DNA of 64,000 bases from Alitta virens (Eukaryota > Annelida > Polychaeta > Phyllodocida > Nereididae): contig OW028579.1 in NCBI GenBank assembly GCA_932294295.1, positions 36,463,362 through 36,527,361 of the forward strand, given 5' to 3'. The position numbers and the translations under genes are program-made. Below are positions 35,141 to 48,159 of this stretch, one piece after another. Under the pieces are notes generated by a model. It worked only from the letters and a program-made list of their open reading frames with translations, did not search any database and was not told the DNA's origin. Each line of letters starts with the position of its first letter. Position 1 is the stretch's first letter.

Positions 35141-38100
35141 GATCAAATAGAAAATTGAAATTACCCAAATGTAAAACAAATCGCATAAAAGCAACTATAT
35201 CCCGTATTGTCTTTTGAATTATCAGTGATCTCTTTTTTTTTTAAATAGAAAATATACATGCTTTTAACATATTTTTAAAAATTTTTGGCTTTAGCTTTGT
35301 TCCTTTTTTTTTTTAACCTTAATATTTGCTTTCATATATATCCTTTCATGTAACATTTTTCAGACTAATTTACTTATATTACTTGTATTTTTAAGGATTA
35401 AATGAAAATATCATCCACAAGGGAGCAAAGTACAGCGATTTTGTATGTTTAAAATGGGCGACAATACCGAATTCCAATTAATTCAACAAATATTGGTCCA
35501 AACTGCTCCATAAATAAGATATACCACAAAACGTGAATTAACCTCATCAAAGTGATGAGTAGGCCTAATCAGGAAGAAAAAAGATGATGGGGAAAACACC
35601 AGTTGTGACATGTGAGCATGTGATGCGTTTCTTTGAAGTAAAAATAGTAGCAGGAATCCAAAGTGGCCTATTTAAACCTTCTGGAAAAGCTGTAATGAGC
35701 GCAGATCACAACTGGAATTCTGTCAGTGGGACTGCTGCAGTGTATGGTAAGACTTATTTTATGATTTGCATACATTTTTGTCTTAGAAGCAAAAATGCAT
35801 GGAAGAATAAACTTGGTGATTTTAGAAAACTGTATTTATAGAAGTATATAATAATGTCCAACAATGTGATAAACATATTTTGCAAGACAGTTTAGCGTGA
35901 CAAACTCAAAAAGCTGTCTCATAATGCCAAGGCCTGATTATTTATATTGCTGAGAGGGGTGCAATTCCAAAGTTGGCAGAGGGTGTCCATTAAGCTATGG
36001 CTAGACCCTAAATTTGAATTGAATTAAATTTTAATAGCACTTTACTTGTTTAACGTGGATGACGTTTACAATTGATTATTAATGATTCATAACTGAATAG
36101 AAACACGGAGTCAAGAATATTGTTGGTTAATATATTTGTCACTACATGCCTTTATCTTGAAAATACCCTCAGACCCACTTTTGCAGGATTCGGGCTCTCT
36201 TTAAAAAAGAAACCTGTATCAGAATTGGTTGTATGGACTAAATGGTATTAGTTGCATGTAACAGATATTGACAAGGTACCATGTCAAAGTAATACAGTCA
36301 ATTAGTATAGTTCATATAACTTTATGTCTTTGTCTTTATTGCCGAACGTGCTATAAAATGTACTTTTCCATAGATCCTCGCTACTCTTGCCTAGCTACCC
36401 ACAACTGTCTGCAAATCGACCACTTGCGCCATCTATAGTATAAGTAATAATAAAAAAGACCTTTGCTTGCTAGTATAACTTAAAAAAACTAAATATATTT
36501 CATAACAGGCATTTTATTCTATCAAATGATAGCCAAGATGCTGTAGTTTTTACAGAATGACAATTTTTTAGATGGCCACCTTTGGGAAATTTTCCAGCTC
36601 CAGTAGGGTGTTCTTTCACCTGCTGCAGTATGTGGCCATGTGCTTTGGTTCTCTCAATATTCAGATTGGGTTAGGTCATTTCCTACCCTATTGGTCAGAA
36701 CCTAGCAAGTCATAAAATCCCAGTTGCTGGTGCATTCACACAGGGCAACTGAGTGGTAGAAAGGAGTAAACACTGAGACGCCAGCGACCCAGTCGCCAGA
36801 AATGCATCCATGTGTACTGGGCTTAAGTACTCTTGCCTTAATAAATCAAAATTAATCAATTTGAACCATCAATCACAAATTAAAATGAAGGTCAGGGCAG
36901 TCTGTCAGAATAATTGAATTGCGGTAAGGGCACTTGGAAGACAAAGAGGGACATATAAATTAGACAAGGAATTTTCAAAGGTAAACTATCTTCCAAATGA
37001 TATGGACTATTATAAAAAAATATTGATTGGTGCGAGGGCACTAGTAAATTTTATTTCACCCAAAGGAGTGATAGTTACCTCTATTTCCCGTGGGAAATAG
37101 TGGCAACTATCACTGTTGAGGGTCAAATAAAAATTTTTTATTATACCTCCACAAAGAAATTGTATTTTACTGAAGCTTCATTTGGTTGTAAAAAAAAATG
37201 AAATAAAAATAACTACAACAAACAAAAATTAATTTATATTTTACACCAGCTCTTTTCAGTCTTCAGATGCTTACTAAAACCCAAGTTTAAGACTTAAAAC
37301 AAGGGCCTATTACAAGTTTATTAGGCCTATTTTTACAATGTAGGACGTATAATCCATGATTTCAGTCCTTCAACACGATGTGATGTCACAATCACTAAAC
37401 AATGGTGATGACATCAACTGGCAACTGAGGAGCCAGTCACTATTCTTCAGGAATGGTGCCCGCAGGGCAATAGTACCATAGTCTATGATAGTACTTTCTA
37501 AGCAATGTTATGCGACGTTGTTTCAGCCAATCACAGCTCATAGGACATTGCAGAGGTATAATAATATGGGGTAATCTCTGTTCCTTAATTGAGGCTCAGG
37601 TTGGAAAGCCTTTAAAACTGTAAACTAAATGTACCCTATGACCTTGTTACTTTGATCTACAAACGCTATAAGTTGCTTTTTTAGCTCAGTAAATTACATG
37701 TTCCTTCATAATATATATATCATAACAATTTTCAAGGTATATTATAACAGTTACATCACTTGGAAAGGGCACATATACGCGATATGAAATTTTCAAAATT
37801 GGGCAATCTTTCCTTCTATATGGTCAGAGGATTTAGGCTTTCAGGATCTACTTTTATTGGCTCTGTAACTGAACTTGGAGCCGAGATATAAGCTGCTTAA
37901 AATTGCACCATTGGCGCCCTCTATCATCTAGGTGACAAAAAGGACTGTGACCTAAATTTATACATATATATACCTTACAGTAGTATGCAGCAAAGAAAGG
38001 AGTCTTTTAATGGGAGGGGGGGGGGGCTCTGTGCAACAGTTTTTGTTTTATTTCTTGATAATCTGGGTTTGCGGGTGGTGAAAACTTCTTTCAAAAATTC

Positions 38101-38560
38101 ATTTGCATACATTGCATTAGCAGTTTTTGGGTAATAAGCTGATATTCTTCAAAATTGTCCAGGAGAATAAAACAAAAATAAGTAAATTAAAAATATGACT
38201 TTCCTACTGGTAAGTTATAGCTATAAAGTTAGGAGTATTTGGTTCAGGAACTGATGCCAAATTTTAAGTCTAAAATGTATTTCAGTTTTATTACATGTAT
38301 TTAACAATTACAAGTGCACAATTTATCAGAAAATATAATTATAGTCATGTAACAAAGTCATGGGACACAGGGAAGTATTTAACTGAACAATTAGTCATAT
38401 GGGATTCCTTGAACCATGTCATGTATTGCATGTATAAACTGATACCAGATGCTTATTATGGATGAAAAAGGATGTGTGACTTAAACTTTGTTCTTTAACA
38501 ATTACTCCCAAATGTGGTAGAGTTTGACTCATTTGATGTAGAATTATAACAAAAATGTTT
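35141..38560. other. Gene-free stretch
   Basis: No supported gene. An open segment at 35584-35751 ends at a plausible GTAAGA donor but matches nothing I know, and I do not call it. The only sharp structure is the hairpin at 37067-37114. ATTATACCTC at 37139 and GAGGTATAAT near 37553 may be the ends of a decayed fold-back element. Confidence 0.4.
37067..37114. repeat. 48-bp hairpin (23-bp arms, two mismatches)
   Basis: The arms AGTGATAGTTACCTCTATTTCCC and the near-complementary GGGAAATAG...AACTATCACT face each other across GT. It may be the core of a decayed MITE. Confidence 0.85.
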
Positions 38561-38852
38561 AGATAGATAGATATGGGAAGTGCAGCCCTCTAAGGCTCTT
38601 TTTGCTGCTATCGAGGGTTGATTAATGAGGTGACCGAGAGGAGGAGTCCACCCATATTACACATTTATCCCATGGATGGGTCTTTTACTTGCCTCAGTAT
38701 AGAAACTGAGTACAAGGGACTGCCAATTTAACGTCTCATCCGAACGACATCCAGATGAGATGATGCTCGTGAAAGGTTGCCCGGGCCTTGGATTGAATCC
38801 GGGACCTTCAGAGGATCAGGCGAACATCTTAACTTTAGACCACCCAGCTGCT
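38561..38852 (-). mobile_element. tRNA-derived SINE, shared-core family (tail type a)
   Basis: A second copy of the element at 26472-26777, same orientation: GATAGATAGATATGGGAAG at the left, GCAGCCCTCTAAGGC, then the core, then box B-like GGATTGAATCCGGGACC at the right. More diverged in the head (CTTTAGACCACCCAGCTG). Confidence 0.85.
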
Positions 38853-40060
38853 CTACAGGCACAATACACATTTCCTGCTTTAAAATAAATATTAATCAAC
38901 CAGACTGTCTCATCAATGAATATTCCAATTTGACAAATGCTGTATTTTAGAAAGGATGGAGGGGGTTTAGGGTTTAGACTTCAGAGGGGCCATATAGTTG
39001 TTATACAGTCGTGTCATGCTATAGTGGGCTTCACATACCCTTTTGTCTTACTATCCCGACAAATTTGCCTGGTTTCGGAATAAATTCATCTCGACATGTT
39101 GTACTTACATAGTGGTCCAAATGCCATTACACCTCTACAGTAATTTGAGATCTAGTTCATATTGGAGTTTAATGTTAATTTTGCAAAGATTAGGTCCCAA
39201 ACCATAACTGGGGCAAAGCCACACTGCAGTTACCAACCACAACATGGCTGACCACATTCCAAGTGACTTTTTTTCAGGCTGCTGATTATGAAATAGCATT
39301 CCTACTTCATTATTTCTAGTACTCCCCTATTTAATCACATTTAATTTGGAAGCTAGTACAGTAGTTTTTATGCAAACCCCTGGACTTGGAGAAACGTCAG
39401 AGTCTTCCAAAACATGAGTTACCCAATCTTAACAGCCATTTTTCAGCTTGCAATCTAAATAAGATGCAGGATTGGACTAACAATGGTGTTCTTTCTTAAT
39501 GTGGCCAATAATGAAACAACGTTGTCCTGGTTTGGAATGCTGTCTGGGGAGGTTTTCCATTAGAAAAGTCTTAGTAGTATAATTAACATAAATTCAGATG
39601 AATTCCATATTGCCAGGGATCCAGTAACTGTACAGTGTACATGGTATCTGGCAACTAAGGCTAATAATGTTTTTCGTTGTGATCTAAATCTATAGGTGTT
39701 CGCTGGAATAACTGTACATACACGTAGACTTACAATGTACATCATCGTTTTACAAGGGAATTCCATGGGTTACATTCATCTTAGGGGCATTTATGCATGA
39801 TTATAACAATAAATTAATGTCAATGATAAAACTGTCATAAGTAGGAAGATAGATTTATAGCTGTATGACAAAACCGAATTCTTTCATCGCCAAGGTAAGC
39901 AATTAGATAATGTGTACTATCAAAGAATACATTTATTGCCATGGCCAAGTTTTGATGCCTCCCACCCGATAGCAGTCTGTTTTGAAAGAGATCATTTTGA
40001 TTGATAGACAGCTTTCTAATAAAATATATAAATGTTCACTCAGAAACTTTCTGATTTCAG
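38853..40060. other. Gene-free stretch upstream of the first TCAF-like gene
   Basis: No coding exon. A good donor, CCAAGGTAAGCAA, lies at about 39892-39904. An acceptor, TGATTTCAG, ends at 40060. Together they suggest a short non-coding first exon ending near 39893 and a roughly 165-base 5' UTR intron for the gene that starts at 40091. No TATA box is obvious. Confidence 0.35.
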
Positions 40061-40090
40061 TACTGTCATTGGTTCTAGAAAGAGGTAGAC

Positions 40091-42356
40091 ATGGAATCTC
40101 CGTTAAGAAAACTGTGGAGAGAAGAGATTCTGTCAGGAGTGGAGACCGTCCCAAAATATGGAACCCCAGGCAAGATGGTGGTTTTTGGAGACACGGCTGA
40201 ACCAATCCTGACAGGAAACACAGCAGGAGATGTTTTGGTTGCAGCTGCAGAACTTGGAAATGGAAGGATGGTGGTTTTCACCCATGATACTTACACAAAA
40301 AAATGTAAGATTCTTTATGCACTGAGGAAATGAGTTTTTTGAGCCAGTAATATTTAGAATGAAGGGTGAGGTACAAAATGTAGAGGATATTGATGGTCAT
40401 TCTTTCAATCATAAATCCATTAGTATTTACTGCATTTTACCATTAACAAATTCAAATACAGATTAAGAATTTTGGTTTGCAGGGTTCCTGGAAAACAAAA
40501 TCCCAGAAAATGCCCAGAAATTATGCAACAATATCTTGTCATGGGTCACGAAGGGAAAGTACACCAAAGAATGGCAAGTTGTTAAACTGACAAAGGATTC
40601 CCTTCAAGCAGCTTCTCCAGATAACACTATTCTGGTCTGGCAGTCTCCTAAACCTGCAGATGCTGAGCTCCTGGAAGATCTGACAAAATTCACCAAAGAA
40701 GAAGGAATTATCCTAATTGGAGTGACCCCTTGGGGAGCTATGGATATATTTGGAATTAATGTTGATGAGATTTCATGCTACAAGTTTCTGAGAGAGGTCC
40801 AGATTTTCTTAAATGATGGGTACAATCCTATCTCTGGAGCTGAAATCAACGTGGCCAATAATAAAGCAGAATTCGCACATGTGGGAGTTGAACTGCAAAA
40901 GCTCAAGAACGGGGAGACGAAAATTGGTGAAATGAGTACACAAATCATTGCAGCTCTTTTTTCAATTCCGGATGAAGATTTTCGTGCATTGCTCAAGGAT
41001 TACATCTGTGGCATCGACATCATGAACATCATCAGATCTCCACATCCTGAAAATCCATTGAAGACCAATGAAGAGAGAGCAGCTGCCTTGTTTCTTAATT
41101 TAGTTGTGAATAAGCTCCAAATGAAAGCTCCAGGCATCCAGGATTTTCCTGGTGATTTTGATGAGCCTCCTCCAACATCTTCCATTGAATATAAGATTGA
41201 GTCATATTGTGACGAAGCTCACCCTGTTGGAGCTTACTTAGCACCAGGTGGCACTGCTGTGGTAGAGATCATGGAAGGAAATCCTGATGGATGGAAAGTT
41301 CAAGTTGGTTGTCATAGTGATAACCTGAAGAACAAGGATACTTTTGAACGCTGGCCTGATATTGTTGCACAGAAGAAGCTGAACGCTAAAGCTGAAACTG
41401 AAATTCACAGCCCTTTCGGTGGATCTATCTATTTTCTTAGCCCAAAGGGAACTTCAAGCTTATCCACTCGAATTACAGATGTAGTTGCATCACCAATGTT
41501 CCATCTTTATGACAAGCCTGAACACTGGAATGAAAATCGTGGTAAGCCAGGACTCTGGACAAACCTAGTTGGAAAACACATCATGTTGTCAGTTCCTTCC
41601 AAAACTGTAAGAGAGATGGATCATCCCCTTGAAGTTGTGCAATTTTGGGATGAAGTGGTCATTGCACACCATGATCTGAGAGGTGTTGATTTAGCCAATA
41701 AAAGACGTCAATGGATAGTTCCTGATGTTCAACCTAGTGCTGGTAATATGCACAGCGGATACCCAGTTGTCACCCACATGGATGCTGCTGACCCCCAAGA
41801 GAAGATGTTTCTGTTGAGAAAGCCCAAAAAAGCTGCGGATGTAGTGGATGGACACTGGGGATATTTCCATGAACTGGGTCACAACATGCAAGACGGTGCT
41901 TGGACCTTTCAGGGGACTGGAGAGGTCACTTGTAATATATTCGCTCTCCATGCCATGGAAAAGTTATTCAGCATACCTGCGTGGCAACATCCCTGGCTTG
42001 AAGGATATAAAGAAGCAATGAAGAATTACTTGAAGAATGGAGCAAAGTTTGATGAGTGGAAAAATTACCCTGGAGTTGCCCTTGGAATATATGCTCAACT
42101 AGCACGGGACTTCGGCTTTGACACCTACAAGAAAGTATTCAGGCAGTACGAATCGGAAAGACCAAACTTGGCGAGTGATCAGGAAGAAATTGACCACTGG
42201 GTCAAGTCTTTTTCGAAAGCTGCTGATTCTAATTTGGTACCAGCTTTCAAGCTGTGGGGTATTCCTGTTTCAAAAGAGATAGTGAAGGAGCTAGAGGGAA
42301 TGAAAGTATACCTGCCAAAGGATGAAGTTACAGAAGTTGTAATGTCTGCTAGTTAG
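40091..42356 (+). CDS. TCAF-like protein with M60-type zinc metallopeptidase domain, paralogue 1
   Basis: Two coding exons, 40091-40304 and 40483-42356, join through a split Trp codon (T/GG, W72) to give 695 aa. Exon 1 (SGVETVPKYG, MVVFGD, ILTGN, GNGRMVVFTHD) matches the N-terminal module of vertebrate TRPM8 channel-associated factors (TCAF/FAM115). The C-terminal half has HELGH (534-538) and GTGEVTCN with E552, the HExxH...E zinc site of gluzincin M60/enhancin-like peptidases. In mammals TCAFs bind TRPM8 and control its trafficking; bacterial M60 enzymes cut mucin-type glycoproteins. No signal peptide is visible, so it is probably cytosolic. It lies 5.8 kb from a close tandem paralogue and lacks that gene's tail. 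The intact zinc site suggests real peptidase activity, but that is inference. Confidence 0.93.
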
Positions 42357-43420
42357 GTACTGCTGGTGCCTGAAGGACCACCCCCTCACGACTTCATAAT
42401 ATTATTCTTTTTCGAAATTACAGGGCTTCTATATACACACACAAAGCAACACAAAATACTATGTTACCTTGTTTCATCAGAAAATACTGCAGCTATTAGT
42501 AAGACAGAAGAAGCCAAATCATTAGCGTCTGTCTGCATTGCATTCTGACTGAAGGACCACCCCGTCATAACTTGTCAAAATTACAGGCTTCTGTATATAG
42601 TCATGGAGCAACACCAACTGTTACTTTTGACAGAAGCCACATTGTTACAACAGGCTGGTATTTCATCATATTGAACACCTGGGCCTAGTATTCTCAAGGA
42701 GTTCCTTGAGAACTCCACAGATGATGTCAATATTGAATCGGGTGCAATTAAGAGGTAAGATGGAAAACCTCACTAATTTAAAGTTGTTATCTATGAACTC
42801 ATTGAACTGCTAATATCTGTAACCAAGATTACCATCAATGTCTCTTGCCAAACTACATAGAAGACCACAAAAATACTTCATGCAAGAAACAGGACACTGA
42901 CAAAAAAAAACAAGAACACAATGAAGACCTTGATGCATATGTTTTTCTGATTCCTTTTTAATTTTGAAAGCTTGTAGCTATATATTTTACTGGCGATATT
43001 ATATATTATTAACTGATATTACTTTATACACAGATGTCTTTATTGTGGTATTGCTGCTATACTTTTTGAATGTCAGTTGATGCTACATATTTACTCAGAA
43101 TAATTTAGTAATATTATGTTAATCAGAATATACTATATTTTGGCATGTTAATCAGAGTATAGTTTTTATAGCAATTAAAGTATGTGCATTGCTTTTTTTA
43201 TGTTAATTAGAATTTTGCATATTACTGTACTTTGTATTACACTTATATCACATATACTTATTTCATATGATACCAGAAAACTTAGAATTGATGTACAACA
43301 TAGAAAAAACCTAGCAAATCACAAGCGACAGACACCAACACTTTCCATCTGTATGTTCATGTGAAATGCTGAATGTTAAATGTGATCTGCAATAAAAAGG
43401 TCATCAACTAGCTTGAGTTG
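42357..43420 (+). other. 3' UTR of TCAF-like paralogue 1 with short internal duplication
   Basis: CTGAAGGACCACCCC at about 42369 recurs at about 42549, with related sequence following (ATTACAGG...CTTCT), so roughly 180 bases are tandemly duplicated. The frame stays open for 63 codons after the stop, but its composition is not protein-like. A poly(A) signal AATAAA lies at 43391-43396. Confidence 0.55.
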
Positions 43421-43565
43421 TATTGCATCGTGGCATTGAAAGTTTTCATGCAAAAAAATTGTTATAATGGTCAATCACCATGTTCAAAAGTGAACTTAGA
43501 TATCCAATAAAACAATTAAGACAAGATAATCACTGAGCCAAGAATATTTTGACCCATTTGTATTT

Positions 43566-43592
43566 TTTCCTTTCAATTCAATTCAATTCAAT
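43566..43592. repeat. (AATTC)n microsatellite
   Basis: AATTC units followed by AATTTATTGGACC. Similar AATTG runs lie at 17305 and 36015, so this may be the tail of a retroelement family. Confidence 0.7.
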
Positions 43593-44134
43593 TTATTGGA
43601 CCAACTAATTGGAAGTAACACATGATTTATACATATTAACCAAAAAATTAGCTCCAATACTACAACAAGTTTTATAAAGTGAAGAAAAAAGTAAATAAAG
43701 ACAAATTTAAAAAAGAATAATAAGGAAGTGGAATATGAGGATTAAATGCATATTTTAAGCAGAAACTTTGAGAAAACTTAGGGAAGATTAAGAAGAAAGG
43801 AAACGAAATAGATACATGATTGTCATAGTAGGACACACCACCGAGACACAAGGAAAAAAAGACAAAAAAACAGCTAAATGTTATATATATAGATTTTTAT
43901 TGACAGCTAAATATCAAATTGATACATGTGTCAGCATGAAAAGATAATAAATGGCAAAAAATAAAAAGATAATAGAAATACATGGATCAACAGGCCGAAA
44001 AACTGTTGTGATATACAGCAATAAAGATCACAAAAAACAATAAATACATACATTGAGAAAATGATGTCAATTTTGATCCATTCGAAGTGTTATGCCTGTT
44101 GGAATAAATTGGCAGGCCGAAAAACGGTAGTGAT

Positions 44135-45340
44135 AATTCAAAGTTTTTACCTATGAACTCGTGGAACTGGAACACTAATTCCATATGAAAAAGTGGGATA
44201 TTAGGCTGAAAAATAAATATATTACTGTGACTTCAGTTTTTGTGTTTTTCAAATGATGACTGGAGTTATACATCTTGATATTTCAATATTTTCATGTCGG
44301 TTTTTTATGTCAAGAGTATTGTCATTTGCCAAACTGCATGGAAGAACCTCAAAAGCACATCTGAGAAGGGTTGCAAGAAACAGGATAAAGAAATGATGTA
44401 CACGATAAAGATCTTTCCAAGACTGTGCAAGCCTTTTGGGGAAAAAAATTACCACAAGAGGTCACTGACACCATAGCTGTAGTGACGTCATCCTATTGTT
44501 TTTTTGTATGGACTACGGTTGTAGTGCCCCCTGTAGGCATCTCGTATCATTAGGAATAACCAGATAAAAATTATTATTTTAACTAGGTATCACCATTACC
44601 CTTATTTCACCCTGTTATCCATGTTTTGTTACTAATCTTCATGTGTCAGGCTATAGCTGCATGAAGTAATTAACAGTTTTTAGAAATATATTTTACCACC
44701 AATATTATATATTATCACAGTTGGTAGAATTGATGTGTGAATTTTTGTTCACTTGTAGAGTGAAAATTGCACTTGATGAGTCATTTCTGATACATGGACC
44801 TATATTTTGTATACAAATTTTAGCTCCTTTGATGAATCATTCTGGCATTCATGCCTGGTTTCACTAAACCATGTTACTTATGACAAGGATTAGCTACAGT
44901 GACACCACCTGCCCTCTATTGATAAAAACCCTGGTAACAGTAATTGACCTTTCATCATAGGATAGACCAGCTCCAGTAAAACATATAGAAGTGTGACTCT
45001 GAGTGACTAACCAATGCAGTTTTTATTAGAAGACATGAAAAGTTTGCACATCAATTCTACCAACATTAACTGATATTATTACACATAAACAAGTGTTTTG
45101 TTATATTTATTGTGGTATTGGTTTGGTAAATGCTTTCTGAATTAAATAGTTTGGTATGGAAAGTTTGAAGTAAGAGTATATATTATTTAGTAGAGGTTGA
45201 AAAAAAAAAACGTTCCAATAATAGCAAATGTAAAAACTAGCAAATGCAAAATAAAATAAAATAAAGATATTATAAAATATAACTGAAAATGCGGTCTGAT
45301 TATAATGATATCTATATTGATGGTCAATCACCATGTCCAT
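44135..45340 (+). repeat. Diverged copy of the TCAF paralogue 1 3' flank
   Basis: Segments match 42780-43490 in the same order. CCTATGAACTCGTGGAACTG matches TCTATGAACTCATTGAACTG. TTGCCAAACTGCATGGAAGA matches TTGCCAAACTACATAGAAGA. GCAAGAAACAGGA, ATTAACTGATATTA, TTTATTGTGGTATTG and GGTCAATCACCATGT all recur. No coding exon of the gene remains nearby, so it looks like the footprint of a lost or rearranged duplicate. Confidence 0.65.
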
Positions 45341-45343
45341 ACC

Positions 45344-45567
45344 CTGGGCACTCACTCCTCATGAGCTACATCCCAGCTGGATGTTGATAGCATGAGATGT
45401 TAGATTGGAGCTGCCTTGCACTTTAGGGTCTATGTTGAGGCAAGTGGTAAATGTATGTGTAACATGGTGTGGACTCCCAAGCATTATCATTTCATCATTA
45501 TGTCTGCCTTTGACAGCTGATCATAAATTATTAGCTGACTAAGCTTGAGACCCAGCAGCATTGAGAC
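45344..45567 (+). mobile_element. SINE fragment, shared-core family (tail type b)
   Basis: Plus-strand core: CTCATGAGCTACATCCCAGC, then TATGTTGAGGCAAG, AACATGGTGTGGACTCC, TCATCATTATGTCTGCC, and an end at CAGCAGCATTGAGAC. Confidence 0.7.
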
Positions 45568-46178
45568 CTTGACATTAATATAGGTATTTTTACAATCACA
45601 AGTAATCTCACAATTGGGACCACCTCACAATTAACTGATATTAACTGGCCTTCAATAATTGTGGTCACACCAGTGACATTCAACTGGGCATACATATACA
45701 TTGGCACAATATACTTCATACATATATATACCAATATACATAGGCTTGATATACAGTTAGTTCAAATTGATCCTAGCCAAAGCTGTCATACCTGGGTACT
45801 CAAAATTGGATCTAAAAGTACATATTTAAAATATATTAGATACATTTCTTACATTTGCCAGTGTTTACACTTTTCTGATAAATGTAAGTTGACCATTAGC
45901 TATCGCTAGAGACAGCTGGAGTCTACTGTATTTTATGAAACTAACTGTCTACCAATCTATGTAGACTTAATATGCATTTGGTTTACTGCTTACTGGGGCT
46001 TTGTGCATGATCTCCTTTCAATGTATTGATGATTCATTACATTTAGTAATGCAATGGATAACGCTAAAAAATACGGATAAATAGATAAACAGAAAACAGT
46101 CGAGCTGACATCTGAATGCCGATGTTCATGCATTTATCTGATAATGAATGCAAATAATCATTGAACCGAGAAGTGACC

Positions 46179-46240
46179 TATTTAAATCCTTTTAAACCTG
46201 GGCACAGCTGTGAAGCAAACCAGATGGCATTTGGCATGCG
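46179..46240 (+). promoter_or_regulatory. Candidate promoter and non-coding exon 1 of TCAF-like paralogue 2
   Basis: A TATA-like TATTTAAA at 46179 is followed about 55 bases later by a strong donor (ATGCG/GTGAGTATGG, exon end 46240). The next good acceptor (TGTTTCAG, ending 48126) lies 33 bases before the paralogue 2 ATG. The arrangement mirrors the acceptor upstream of paralogue 1. Without transcripts this stays a proposal. Confidence 0.3.
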
Positions 46241-47680
46241 GTGAGTATGGGTTGATTAGGTATAGATAGAATGATCATCCTCAATGATGGGGCAATTTGA
46301 AGTATATTTGCACCGTACTAAATTATGCAGAAGCTGTTGGAAGAAAATCAAGATGACATGCGGGTTAGATGCATTGTATAATGTATATTGACTATTCTTT
46401 ATAGTGTCTTTGTGGCAAGAAATATTTGCATATTGTCAATATATATTATACATTTCTAAATACATTCGTCATTATGTATTTAATGATTATTGTGAGGTAG
46501 CTCTCAGTTCCCACTATAATACCACTTCTGTTTATTGGACAATAACAAGAAATTTCATCCTACAATGCTGAAGAGGATATGTAATATGTTGTTATGTTAT
46601 TTGATACGTGTTCCTCTGAGTGGTAAAATATTGCAATATTGACATAAGCCATTGTGTAATCTTGAAGTTATTGAACATCAAAATAAACATCATGGGAATA
46701 CTTTCATATTAAGCGTGAACTAGAAACTATCAAATAACAAGTGACTCATGCAATAACATCTTAGTAACAAGACTACATTAAAATGGACAGCTTGTTTGGG
46801 ACAAAAAGGTTGTTACATACTATCTAGCAAACCCACAAACTGTAACAGTGTAAGTGCTACTGCTACGAAATAGTACATTAAGGAAATTTACTACTTGAAT
46901 AATTGTATTACCTAGCCAAGATTTGTTGGAAAGTAGTAAATAGTCTTTAACTCTATGCTCCACAAATAATCCTATGACCAATAAAGTAGAGAAAGACTAA
47001 TACTTGAACAGGTCTGTCAGTAGATTTATTGCAGTTATTTAATGAGAGGTTGCCATGTCAGTGGTGACATACTGTATTATATGAGGCTGATTTCTGACAA
47101 ACATTTTTGTAGTAATTACATTTAACTATAAGTGGAATATTTTGCATATTTCAGCTAAATTAACTGAGAAAAATAGGAATAAGTCTTTTTATCTGTCTAC
47201 ATTTTATGTGGACTTTGAAGTTAATGCTTTTTAGGAGACTGACACGTTTACTCTTGCAAAATAGCAATTATATAAGAGATATTTGAACTGTCTGGGGCAC
47301 ACCTGGCATACTTCAGTATGATATAAATAGACTGAAAAACAAAAGTGACAAAAACTAAAGGTGACAAAAACTACCATAAATATTCAACTTCTAGCAGTAA
47401 TTTTAAGTGTTGATACATGATACATCACATATCACTGAACACACAAAACCTATATTACATTATATTCATATATGATTCCATATACTTATACACAATTCAT
47501 AATCCTCTATTATCCATAAATCAAGTTCACACTGAGTGTACACTGCACCTGTTGTGTGTTACTCCATTTTTATTATTCTACATTTGGATGAATAATAATT
47601 ATTGACACGAAGGCTGTTTTACAACTTGTTATCACATGTAATATATACTATAAGTTATACTTTGGGACAACTAGTAGCAC

Positions 47681-47836
47681 CAAATTGGTGGTACCTTGTG
47701 CTAAGTGTCTAGGCTGAGGCAAGTAAAAGACCCCACCCATAGTGTGGACTCCAAAGCCTTCATGTCATCATTACGTCTGCCTCTGGCAGCCAGTCATATA
47801 AGCTGACTAATCGTCAGACCAAGTAGCATTGAGACA
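47681..47836 (+). mobile_element. SINE fragment, shared-core family (tail type b)
   Basis: GGTGGTACCTTGTGCTAAGTG, TAGGCTGAGGCAAGTAAAAG, TCATCATTACGTCTGCC and AGTAGCATTGAGAC follow the order of the other copies. Confidence 0.75.
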
Positions 47837-47911
47837 TTGTCTCAATCCTGCTTGTCTGAATCTAGTTTATTGTAGATAGGGCAAGACTAGACTGACTGAC
47901 CAACAAATGGG

Positions 47912-48058
47912 AGACTTTTCAGTCAACAGGGGGAGCTCCATGCTAGTCCTCAGTACCATTGTGACGTCATCAAGCACTCAATGACCTGATTGTATGATGA
48001 CGTCATTAAACAAAGGCTTCAGTACCGGCATATAGCTCCTCCTGTTGACCTGAAAGTC
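47912..48058. mobile_element. Fold-back MITE carrying two CRE sites, 68 bp upstream of a TCAF exon
   Basis: The left arm (GACTTTTCAGTCAACAGG, then GGAGCT) and right arm (AGCTCCTCCTGTTGACCTGA, then AAGTC) are imperfect reverse complements about 60 bp long. Each arm carries a full palindromic CRE, TGACGTCA, at 47962-47969 and 47998-48005. The element ends 68 bases before the acceptor-defined exon of TCAF-like paralogue 2. Confidence 0.7.
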
Positions 48059-48159
48059 CATCATTGAACCCAGGTGCCAGAGAAGCCTGAACAACTTCAT
48101 AACCAACGCTTATCCATTTGTTTCAGTACTACTTCTGCTTTTAATTAAAAGAGTCAAAC

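Noticed and set aside
42357..42548. Open frame continuing 63 codons past the stop of TCAF-like paralogue 1
   Set aside because: Unlike paralogue 2, the encoded sequence has no tail-like composition, and the DNA is part of a 3' UTR duplication. The openness is probably chance.
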